Part shown: one piece after another, positions 57,397-64,000 of the stretch
Position numbering within the stretch: position 1 is the stretch's first letter
Layout: each line of letters begins with the position of its first letter
From: JBALVO01 sp036961445
GTDB taxonomy: Bacteria; Pseudomonadota; Gammaproteobacteria; Pseudomonadales; Halieaceae
NCBI GenBank assembly: GCA_036961445.1
Contig: JBALVO010000002.1
Location: forward strand, 40,366-104,365
Length of the DNA: 64,000 nucleotides
Reading direction: 5' to 3'
Program-made: the position numbers and the translations under genes
The notes under the pieces: model-generated
The model's database searches: none
What the model was told of the DNA's origin: nothing
Seen by the model: only the letters and a program-made list of their open reading frames with translations

Positions 57397-57474
57397 AAAC
57401 AGCCTCTAGAATTCGCTACAAATACGCAGCAGCGACCTGGTATTGGTCAATCACCATAACGGAGTTATAGCCTA

Positions 57475-58611
57475 GTGAAGAACTATCTTGTAGCAGCAGT
57501 CGTTGCCGCGGCCATGGGCAGTCTCACTGTGCAGGCCGCCGGTCGGGACAGTGTTAGCGTCGTTGGTTCGTCCACCGTGTATCCTTTCGCCACCGTTGTG
57601 GCTGAGCGTTTTGGACGCTCCACGAAGTTCAAAACCCCGAAAATAGAATCCACCGGATCTGGTGGTGGTCTGAAGTTATTTTGCAAAGGCCTCGGCGCTA
57701 ATAGCCCCGATATCACCAATGCCTCGCGTCGTATCAAACAGAGTGAATATGACGACTGCCAGGCAAACGGTGTCACCAGTATCGTAGAGGTGTTGGTGGG
57801 CTATGATGGCATCGCTATCGCCAACTCCAGACAATCCACGCAGTTTAAGTTAAGCCTGAAAGATATCTACATGGCGCTGGCCAAGGATATCCCCGGTGCA
57901 GATGGCACCCTTGTTCCCAATCCCAACAAGACCTGGAAAGACGTAAGTACCAGCCTGCCAGCTATCAACATCGAAGTTCTGGGGCCACCACCTACATCCG
58001 GTACTCGGGATGCATTCGCCGAGTTGGCTCTGGGCGGCGGCGCTCAGGCGCTGCCGGACCTCAAAGCACTGCGTTCCATGGGAGCTGATCAGGTTGCCGA
58101 GATTCAGGCATTGATGACAAAGCTGGGTATGCCTGCGGGTGCTTATGATGCCCTGGCCAGGCAAAAGGGCAAGGCGCCCAAAGGTAAGGATGTATTCAAG
58201 ACCATCGCTTATGCTGTGCGTGAAGATGGCGCCTACATAGAAGCGGGTGAAAACGATAATTTGATTGTGCAAAAACTACAGGCCAATCCCAATGCACTGG
58301 GTATCTTCGGTTTCAGCTTTCTTGACGAGAATGGGGATAAGGTACAGGGCTCTGTGATAGATGGCATTGAGCCCAGTTTTGACACGATTTCCAGTGGCGA
58401 TTATCCGGTATCACGGCCACTATACTTTTACATCAAGGGCGCTCATGTTGGCAAAATTCCTGGCATTCAGGAATATGCACAGGAATTTGCCTCGAATAAG
58501 GCCCTCGGGGAAGACGGCTACCTGCCAGAGAGAGGTTTGATTCCGTTGAGTGATGACGAGCTTAAGCAGGTGCAGGATGACGTGGCGAAGCTGAAGCAAC
58601 TCCAGCTGTAA
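57475..58611 (+). CDS. pstS: Phosphate-binding protein PstS of the canonical operon
   Basis: A 378-residue periplasmic phosphate-binding protein with a signal peptide (residues 1-21, ending LTVQAA). Phosphate-binding segments are VVGSSTVYPFATVVAE, ESTGSGGGLKLFCKG, ITNASRRIK and GPPPTSGTRDAFAELAL. The GTG start has GGAG ten bases upstream. It heads the Pho-box-controlled operon and is separated from pstC by a terminator-like hairpin, allowing excess binding protein. Confidence 0.93.
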   Translation: MKNYLVAAVVAAAMGSLTVQAAGRDSVSVVGSSTVYPFATVVAERFGRSTKFKTPKIESTGSGGGLKLFCKGLGANSPDITNASRRIKQSEYDDCQANGVTSIVEVLVGYDGIAIANSRQSTQFKLSLKDIYMALAKDIPGADGTLVPNPNKTWKDVSTSLPAINIEVLGPPPTSGTRDAFAELALGGGAQALPDLKALRSMGADQVAEIQALMTKLGMPAGAYDALARQKGKAPKGKDVFKTIAYAVREDGAYIEAGENDNLIVQKLQANPNALGIFGFSFLDENGDKVQGSVIDGIEPSFDTISSGDYPVSRPLYFYIKGAHVGKIPGIQEYAQEFASNKALGEDGYLPERGLIPLSDDELKQVQDDVAKLKQLQL

Positions 58612-58651
58612 TCTGGATATATGTAGTCTGGTACTCCATCGCCTGAGAACG

Positions 58652-58683
58652 GGTGCGTCGTAAAATTCGGCGCGCCATTTTTT
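58652..58683 (+). terminator. Intra-operon terminator/attenuator between pstS and pstC
   Basis: GGTGCGTCG pairs with CGGCGCGCC (nine pairs including two G-U; seven-base loop), followed by A and six Ts. It begins 40 bases after the pstS stop. Partial termination would give more PstS than permease, the usual stoichiometry need. Confidence 0.7.
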
Positions 58684-58700
58684 ATATCCGGGATCACGAT

Positions 58701-58718
58701 ATGCCGCTGTAGCGGCAT
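58701..58718 (+). other. Hairpin just upstream of pstC
   Basis: ATGCCGCT/AGCGGCAT (perfect eight-base inverted repeat, effectively a six-bp stem with a four-base loop) follows the pstS attenuator and lies 26 bases before the pstC start. It could stabilise the 5' end of the processed pstCAB mRNA. Confidence 0.45.
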
Positions 58719-58743
58719 TAACAAGGATAGCAAAGAGATTTTC

Positions 58744-60132
58744 ATGCAGACAACCACGGTCTTCCTTATGCTGATTGCACTGAGTGTCATCAGCTTTTAT
58801 ATGGGGCGCAAGCGTTCATATACGGTAGCCAGGGACCGCGGTGGCGCAGTGGCATTGCACTCGTTGCCTAAACATTACGGCTATATGGCCGCGCTCTGGG
58901 CGGCGCTGCCTGCCTTGTTGATTCTTGTCCTGTGGCTGGTATTTGAATCCAGTGTGCTCCAGCGTCTGGTGTTGGCCGAGTTGCCGCAAACTACGACGCA
59001 AATGCACGTCAGTGAGCTGGGTTTATATTACAACCAGATAGTGGGTTATGCCTTAGGCAGCATTGACTCCTTACAACTTGATGAGACTCAGATCAACGCA
59101 GCAGAGCACTATAAGGCGCTGGCCGCGTCCAGTAGTAACATAAAGGCTCTGATGGTATTTTTGGTGGCCATTATTGGTTGCCTGCTGGCGCTACAGCGCG
59201 TGACTCCATTGCTGCGAGCGCGTAATCACGTAGAAAATATTTTCAAGTGGGTGCTTTTTTCCTGCTCGTTTCTTGCGGTACTGACTACATTGGGGATCGT
59301 CCTTTCGGTCCTGTTTGAGGCTGTTCGCTTTTTCCAGGTAATACCCATTACTGATTTCCTGTTTGGTCTGAGTTGGAGCCCACAGATGGCTATTCGGGCG
59401 GATCAGGTAGCGGCATCCGGTTCATTTGGTTTTTTACCTCTGCTGGCGGGAACTTTGTTGATATCGACTGTGGCGCTTTTTATCGCTGTGCCTGTTGGTT
59501 TGATGTCAGCAATATACTTGTCGGAGTATGCCTCGCGTCGTTTTCGCGCTGTGACCAAACCAGCGCTGGAGACTCTCGCCGGCGTACCTACGGTAGTGTA
59601 TGGGTTCTTCGCAGCAATTACCGTCGCGCCGTTTATCCGCCAGGTTGGTGAATCGCTGGGTCTGACCGTGGCTTCAGAAAGCGCATTGGCGGCAGGGATT
59701 GTTATGGGCATTATGATTATTCCGTTTGTGATGTCTTTGTCCGACGACATTATCACCGCTGTGCCGGATACCATGCGTGAGGCATCCCTGGGAATGGGTG
59801 CCACCATGAACGAGACTATTCGCAAAGTGTTATTGCCAGCGGCTCTGCCCGGGATCGTGGGCGGTATCTTACTGGCCGCGTCCAGGGCCATTGGAGAAAC
59901 CATGATCGTGGTAATGGCTGCCGGGTTGTCTGCCAAGCTGACCGCAAACCCGCTGGAGGCGGTCACCACGATTACGGTGCAGATCGTGACCCTGCTGGTC
60001 GGTGACCAGGAGTTTGATAACCCCAAGACTCTGGCGGCATTTGCGCTGGGTCTGGTTCTGTTCTTTGTAACCTTGATGCTAAACATCATCGCGCTTTATG
60101 TCGTGAGAAAGTACCGTGAACAATATGAGTGA
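58744..60132 (+). CDS. pstC: Phosphate ABC transporter permease PstC, long form
   Basis: A 462-residue permease. An N-terminal helix, a second helix (WAALPALLILVLWLVF) and a periplasmic segment of about 80 residues (71-140) precede a third helix. The standard PstC core follows, with GTLLISTVALFIAVPVGLMSAIYLSEYAS, the EAA-type loop TMREASLGMGATMNETIRKVLLPAALPGIVGG and ASRAIGETMIVVMAAG. The extra N-terminal part makes it about 150 residues longer than the PstC at 52038, as in the long pseudomonad forms. Confidence 0.92.
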   Translation: MQTTTVFLMLIALSVISFYMGRKRSYTVARDRGGAVALHSLPKHYGYMAALWAALPALLILVLWLVFESSVLQRLVLAELPQTTTQMHVSELGLYYNQIVGYALGSIDSLQLDETQINAAEHYKALAASSSNIKALMVFLVAIIGCLLALQRVTPLLRARNHVENIFKWVLFSCSFLAVLTTLGIVLSVLFEAVRFFQVIPITDFLFGLSWSPQMAIRADQVAASGSFGFLPLLAGTLLISTVALFIAVPVGLMSAIYLSEYASRRFRAVTKPALETLAGVPTVVYGFFAAITVAPFIRQVGESLGLTVASESALAAGIVMGIMIIPFVMSLSDDIITAVPDTMREASLGMGATMNETIRKVLLPAALPGIVGGILLAASRAIGETMIVVMAAGLSAKLTANPLEAVTTITVQIVTLLVGDQEFDNPKTLAAFALGLVLFFVTLMLNIIALYVVRKYREQYE

Positions 60133-61414
60133 GAAAAACCACGGCAGTGCAACGGCGAAGATTCAAGCCTCGTTAAAGAAACGCTATGCGAAGGAACGTC
60201 GTTTTCAGTGGTATGGACGACTGGCGGTGCTCACCGGCTTTGTGTTCCTGTTTATTTTGCTGCTGGATATAGTTAGCAAGGGTTATCCTGCGTTTACTCA
60301 GCACTATATCAAGCTGGAAATTAATTTGGATGCAGAGCGCCTTGGTGTAGAAGCCAACGCCGCAGAAGAAGAACTTTATGCGGCGGATTACTCATCGGCA
60401 ATAAAGAGTAGTTTACGCGATATGTTTCCCACTGTTTCGGGGCGTAGTGAGAAGCGCCTGTTGTATCGGCTAGTGAGTATCGGCGCTGAATATAATCTGC
60501 GCGACCTGGTCATCAAAAATCCGCAGTTGATTGGTGGCACCAGCGATATTTGGCTGCGGGCCCATTCTGAAGCCGGTAGCTATTTAAAGGGACAGGTTGC
60601 TGTTGCTATTCCTGAGTCGGATCGTCGAGTAAAAGACATCCAGGTTGTGTGGTTGGGCCAGTTGCAGGAGGAGGGCAGAGTCGACTCGCGATTCAACACG
60701 GCATTTTTCACTCAGGGTGATTCACGTGAACCGGAGATGGCTGGTATCAAGGCCGCCCTGGTTGGTTCCTTTTTTACCATGCTGGTTACTTTCTGTCTGG
60801 CGTTTCCGGTGGGTGTGTTTGCCGCAATATATCTGGAGGAATTTGCGCCGCGTAATCGTCTGACGGACCTGATCGAAATCAATATCAATAACCTGGCGGC
60901 GGTGCCGTCGATTGTGTTTGGTTTGCTGGGGCTGGCAGTATTCATCAACTTTTTTGGATTACCGCGGTCTGCGCCGTTGGTGGGGGGCATCGTACTGTCC
61001 CTGATGACTCTCCCTACCATCATTATTACATCCCGGGCCGCAATACAGGCAGTCTCACCATCCATTCGCCAGGCAGCTATGGGAGTGGGTGCATCCAAGC
61101 TGCAGACCGTATTTCATCATGTGCTTCCGGTCGCCATGCCCGGCATAATGACGGGCTCTATCATAGGTATGGCGCAGGCTCTGGGTGAGACCGCACCACT
61201 ACTGATGATAGGCATGGTCGCGTTTATCATGGATGTACCAGGCAGTGTCACAGACCCGTCAACGGTATTGCCGGTGCAGATTTTTTTGTGGGCAGATAGC
61301 CCCGAGCGCGGTTTTACCGAGAAAACGTCTGCAGCGATCATGGTTTTGATGGCATTTCTAATTCTGATGAATGCTATCGCAGTGATATTGCGCAAGCGTT
61401 TTGAGCTTAAATAA
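60116..61414 (+). CDS. pstA: Phosphate ABC transporter permease PstA, long form
   Basis: A 432-residue permease. After the first helix ([20 protein letters not shown]) there is a periplasmic domain of about 150 residues. The canonical core then has [68 protein letters not shown] and [11 protein letters not shown]. The GTG start at 60116 overlaps pstC by 17 bases; ATG 60125 is equally possible. The large periplasmic insert, together with that of PstC, probably contacts PstS or the outer-membrane porin (inference). Confidence 0.92.
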   Translation: MNNMSEKNHGSATAKIQASLKKRYAKERRFQWYGRLAVLTGFVFLFILLLDIVSKGYPAFTQHYIKLEINLDAERLGVEANAAEEELYAADYSSAIKSSLRDMFPTVSGRSEKRLLYRLVSIGAEYNLRDLVIKNPQLIGGTSDIWLRAHSEAGSYLKGQVAVAIPESDRRVKDIQVVWLGQLQEEGRVDSRFNTAFFTQGDSREPEMAGIKAALVGSFFTMLVTFCLAFPVGVFAAIYLEEFAPRNRLTDLIEININNLAAVPSIVFGLLGLAVFINFFGLPRSAPLVGGIVLSLMTLPTIIITSRAAIQAVSPSIRQAAMGVGASKLQTVFHHVLPVAMPGIMTGSIIGMAQALGETAPLLMIGMVAFIMDVPGSVTDPSTVLPVQIFLWADSPERGFTEKTSAAIMVLMAFLILMNAIAVILRKRFELK

Positions 61415-61451
61415 ATTACCAGGCATTTTATGCATGGAAGGACCTGAAAAT

Positions 61452-62348
61452 ATGAATGTAATCGCGCAGAAGCCTGACGATGCTCCGGTGCCCAGTGCGG
61501 ACAAGCGTGCGGCTAGCGAGACGCAGCCGCTCAACATCCACGATCATTCGGATGTGAAGGACTATGTCACCATAGGTACACCTTTTGTTGAAAACGTAAA
61601 AATGTCCACTCGCAACGTCAATGTTTATTATGATCAGAAACAGGCGATCACTGATATATCACTGGATATTGGCAAGAATGAGGTGATTGCAATGATTGGC
61701 CCCTCGGGCTGTGGCAAGTCCACTTTTTTGCGTACGCTAAACCGGATGAATGACATTATCCCGATCTGCAAAGTGCAAGGTGAGGTGAAACTCGATAATG
61801 AGAATATCTATGCCAGTGACCAGGATACAGTGCTGTTGCGTGCACGGGTTGGTATGGTATTTCAAAAGCCCAATCCTTTTCCCAAGTCAATTTATGAAAA
61901 CGTTGCCTATGGCCCGCGCATTCATGGGCTGGCGCATAATAAGGCGGAAATGGATGAAATCGTCGAGACCAGTCTGAAGCGGGCCAGCTTGTTTGAGGAA
62001 GTGAAAGACCAGTTGGATAAGCCCGGGACCGGGTTGTCGGGTGGTCAACAACAACGGTTGTGTATCGCCCGGGCTATAGCTGTCAGCCCTGAAGTCATTC
62101 TGATGGATGAGCCGTGTTCCGCATTGGACCCAATAGCCACAGCCCGGATCGAAGAGCTAATGGATGAATTGAAGGACAATTATACGATTGCTATCGTAAC
62201 GCACTCCATGCAGCAGGCCGCTCGGGTATCTCAGCGTACCGCCTATTTTCACCTGGGCAGATTGATTGAGGTGGGCGATACCAAACAAATTTTCACGATG
62301 CCCAAACATGAGTTGACTGAAAATTATATAACCGGTCGCTTCGGTTGA
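61452..62348 (+). CDS. pstB: Phosphate ABC transporter ATPase PstB, canonical
   Basis: About 298 residues from ATG 61452, preceded by GGAAGGA at good spacing. A non-conserved N-terminal extension of about 50 residues leads into a fully canonical PstB. It has Walker [11 protein letters not shown]-loop [13 protein letters not shown], signature [15 protein letters not shown], Walker [14 protein letters not shown] and switch IVTHSMQQA. It serves as the in-window reference for the two degenerate ATPases at 49597-51170. Confidence 0.94.
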   Translation: MNVIAQKPDDAPVPSADKRAASETQPLNIHDHSDVKDYVTIGTPFVENVKMSTRNVNVYYDQKQAITDISLDIGKNEVIAMIGPSGCGKSTFLRTLNRMNDIIPICKVQGEVKLDNENIYASDQDTVLLRARVGMVFQKPNPFPKSIYENVAYGPRIHGLAHNKAEMDEIVETSLKRASLFEEVKDQLDKPGTGLSGGQQQRLCIARAIAVSPEVILMDEPCSALDPIATARIEELMDELKDNYTIAIVTHSMQQAARVSQRTAYFHLGRLIEVGDTKQIFTMPKHELTENYITGRFG

Positions 62349-62353
62349 CGTGA

Positions 62354-62389
62354 GATAGCCGGAGCAATCCTCCTATATATCTGGCTATC
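62354..62389 (+). other. Inverted repeat downstream of pstB
   Basis: GATAGCC/GGCTATC (seven pairs, long loop) starts five bases after the pstB stop codon. There is no T-tract, so it is not a typical intrinsic terminator; it may protect the 3' end of the pst mRNA. Confidence 0.3.
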
Positions 62390-62460
62390 AACAGGTCTAT
62401 GGCTCCGCCAATAATACGCACTGAATGCAAGCCTGGAAAACCATCTTTTTTCCTGCTAAA

Positions 62461-62478
62461 TAGTAATAAAACTGTCAT
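62461..62478 (+). promoter_or_regulatory. Pho box of the porin gene
   Basis: TAGTAAT-AAAA-CTGTCAT: the second repeat is a perfect CTGTCAT, the spacer is AT-rich, and the first repeat is weaker. An AT-rich -10-like TATTAA/TAATAT lies at 62486-62494. The porin ATG is at 62554. Confidence 0.55.
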
Positions 62479-62553
62479 GTTTCCCTATTAATATTGTCCC
62501 CGCCATACAAGCAGAGAGCTTGTGTTGCGAACATTTATTTAGGGGAGTGAATC

Positions 62554-63822
62554 ATGAAGAAAGCTATTTCTGTCGCTGTAGCAAGTGTGCTGTTTGGTAG
62601 TGCGGCTGTCAGTGCCCAGGTGCCTGAAGCAGAGTGGGAGCAGTTCAAGGCTCAGTTTGCCGCCATGAGTGAGCGTATGAACACACTGGAAGCAGAAAAC
62701 CAGGAACTGCGGAATTTGGCCGGCGTACAGGCCGGTGTGGAACTTGTCACTGTGGAGGATCTCGCCGCGACCAATGCGGAAGTAGCAACCTTGAAATCAC
62801 AGAATAAGTCCACCTCCTGGGCCGAGAATATGAAGTGGCAAGGCGATTTCCGCTACCGTTACGAGGAAATCGATGAAGACGGCAAGGATGACCGTGATCG
62901 CAATCGTATCCGTGCACGTGCTGCCCTGATCGCCAAGACTTCTGATACCACCGAAGTTGGCTTGGGGTTGGCTTCGGGTGGTGATGACCCGGTATCTACC
63001 AACCAGACACTGGGCGGTGGTGGTTCGACCAAGGATGTGCGCCTGGACCTGGGTTACCTGAAATGGACTGGGCTGGAAAACACCTACATCACCGCGGGAA
63101 AATTCAAGAACCCGTACTATACGGTGCAGAAGAGCTCCCTGATCTGGGATGGTGACTTTCGTCCGGAAGGTTTGGCCGCTAGCTGGCAGGGCGATACGTT
63201 CTTTGCCACTGCCGAATACAGTTTTATTGAAAGTGACAGTAAGAACGAGGACGATGGTATCTGGGGTGCGCAGGTCGGTGCCCAGTTTAGTTTATTCGAC
63301 AACATGAGGCTGACCGCCGCCGCGAAGTATCTGGATATCCCCACCAAGGATCGCGAAGCCATCTATGACGATAGCTTTTTCGGTAACTCCTCGGTCAACA
63401 ATGGCGGTGTGGATGTTTACGAATATGATTACAAGCTGATAAATGCATCTATTGAACTTGCACTTAACCTGTTTGATATGCCGGTCAGCCTATACGGCGA
63501 TTATGTCGAGAACGATGACGCAGATGACCTGGAAACGGGTTACCTTGCGGGCGTTAAGCTAGGCAAGGCGAAGAGTAAGGGTAGCTGGCAACTGCAGTAC
63601 CAGTATGAGGATCTTGAAGCTGATGCGACCCTGGGCCTCGTCACTGATTCTGACTTCATGGGCGGTGGTACTGACGGCAAGGGCCACAAGCTCTCCGGCA
63701 AGTATGCGCTGGCCAAGAAGTGGACTATTGGTGCGACTTACTTCGATGGCAGCAGGGGGGTCGACCAGGGTAAAGATGCAGATTACCAGCGCCTGATGCT
63801 GGATACCGTATTCAAGTACTAG
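62554..63822 (+). CDS. Outer-membrane porin, probably Pho-regulated
   Basis: A 422-residue protein with a signal peptide (residues 1-21, ending AAVSA). A short coiled coil follows (about residues 27-60, EWEQFKAQFAAMSERMNTLEAE), then a region of alternating strands such as WQGDFRYRYEEIDEDG and ITAGKFKNPYYTVQKSSLIWDGD. It ends with aromatic Tyr (LMLDTVFKY), the outer-membrane insertion signal. It resembles the Porin_5/putative-porin family rather than OprO/OprP by eye. The Pho box upstream and location after pstSCAB suggest uptake of phosphate or another phosphorus source. Substrate specificity is inferred from regulation only. Confidence 0.85.
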   Translation: MKKAISVAVASVLFGSAAVSAQVPEAEWEQFKAQFAAMSERMNTLEAENQELRNLAGVQAGVELVTVEDLAATNAEVATLKSQNKSTSWAENMKWQGDFRYRYEEIDEDGKDDRDRNRIRARAALIAKTSDTTEVGLGLASGGDDPVSTNQTLGGGGSTKDVRLDLGYLKWTGLENTYITAGKFKNPYYTVQKSSLIWDGDFRPEGLAASWQGDTFFATAEYSFIESDSKNEDDGIWGAQVGAQFSLFDNMRLTAAAKYLDIPTKDREAIYDDSFFGNSSVNNGGVDVYEYDYKLINASIELALNLFDMPVSLYGDYVENDDADDLETGYLAGVKLGKAKSKGSWQLQYQYEDLEADATLGLVTDSDFMGGGTDGKGHKLSGKYALAKKWTIGATYFDGSRGVDQGKDADYQRLMLDTVFKY

Positions 63823-63876
63823 GATAGGTTTCCAGGTGTAGCGCAGGAGTATTGTGCTTCGAACGCCGTTACGTTT

Positions 63877-63928
63877 GCCGCGATGGTTGCATCGAAGCCC
63901 AGCTTCGGTACAATTACGCGGCTTTTTT
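63877..63928 (+). terminator. Terminator after the porin gene
   Basis: GCCGCG/CGCGGC (63877-63882 and 63917-63922) encloses an inner hairpin CGAAGC-CCA-GCTTCG and is followed by six Ts. It lies 54 bases after the porin stop and just before tRNA-Glu. Confidence 0.65.
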
Positions 63929-63949
63929 GTGGAAATGAGAAAGCGTTGC

Positions 63950-64000
63950 GTCCCCTTCGTCTAGTGGTCCAGGACACTGCCCTTTCACGGCGGTAACAGG
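63950..64000 (+). tRNA. tRNA-Glu (anticodon TTC), 3' part cut by window end
   Basis: The sequence from GTCCCCTTCGTCTAG onward matches bacterial tRNA-Glu. The acceptor 5' strand is GTCCCCT, the D-arm has the usual GG pair, and the anticodon stem CTGCC/GGCGG encloses loop CTTTCAC with TTC at 63984-63986. The variable region begins before the window ends. T-arm and 3' end are not present. Confidence 0.93.

Noticed and set aside
59403..60089. 228-codon frame antisense to pstC
   Set aside because: Shadow of a membrane protein gene; composition (Ser/Thr/Ala/Ile) reflects the complement of hydrophobic codons.

Overview
The window looks like chromosomal DNA from a free-living gammaproteobacterium. 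The smc-zipA-ligA order, the compact ccmABCDEFGHI operon, a PhoBR/PhoU module, HrpB, TtcA, YgiQ and AcuI/YhdH-type genes fit a Pseudomonas-like or Cellvibrionales-like (marine) lineage. That placement is inference from gene content and gene order only. Coding density is high. No phage, insertion sequence or CRISPR array is visible. One run of exactly 100 N (4718-4817) is an assembly gap inside a nifJ gene, and the window ends within a tRNA-Glu gene.

Layout. 1-2000: tail of an MDR dehydrogenase, a DUF1330 protein and an AcuI-like reductase. 2000-6000: pyruvate:ferredoxin/flavodoxin oxidoreductase NifJ (behind an FNR-type promoter) followed by a dihydroorotate-dehydrogenase-like flavoprotein. 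6-9.3 kb: NnrU-family membrane protein and helicase HrpB. 9.2-11.7 kb (minus): rubrerythrin, a CCG-type Fe-S protein and DUF3501. 11.8-19 kb (minus): YgiQ radical SAM protein, YtfJ-like protein and an RND efflux pair. 19-25.4 kb: ion channel, PhzF, a TesA-like esterase divergent from a YbbA/YbbP ABC transporter, and a TetR regulator. 25.4-34.5 kb: malate dehydrogenase, then ttcA running straight into the cytochrome c maturation operon, with a second FNR-type site before ccmC. 34.7-41.8 kb: smc-zipA-ligA and a lytic-transglycosylase-like lipoprotein. 42-46.7 kb: a three-gene 2-oxoacid oxidoreductase of the KorCAB type with its own NAD(P)-type flavoprotein.

46.8-63.8 kb is a phosphate island. 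It holds phoB-phoR-phoU, a canonical Pst operon (pstS-pstC-pstA-pstB) and a porin. Pho boxes with about 10-bp spacing to a -10 element precede phoB and pstS, and a less certain box precedes the porin. Between them, on the opposite strand, lies a second and unusual Pst operon: a six-cysteine PstS, a PhoU fused to a low-molecular-weight phosphatase/ArsC-like domain that has lost its catalytic residues, PstC, PstA, and two different PstB proteins. The two ATPases are degenerate in complementary ways. One has lost the ABC signature; the other has lost the Q-loop Gln and the switch His. A heterodimer would therefore have one normal and one dead ATP site. I found no convincing Pho box in front of this operon. 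A histidine phosphatase and a 2-phosphoglycerate-kinase-like P-loop kinase sit between the two Pst operons. This region is the best candidate for an undescribed system.

All functional calls rest on reading motifs and gene order by eye; no database search was possible.
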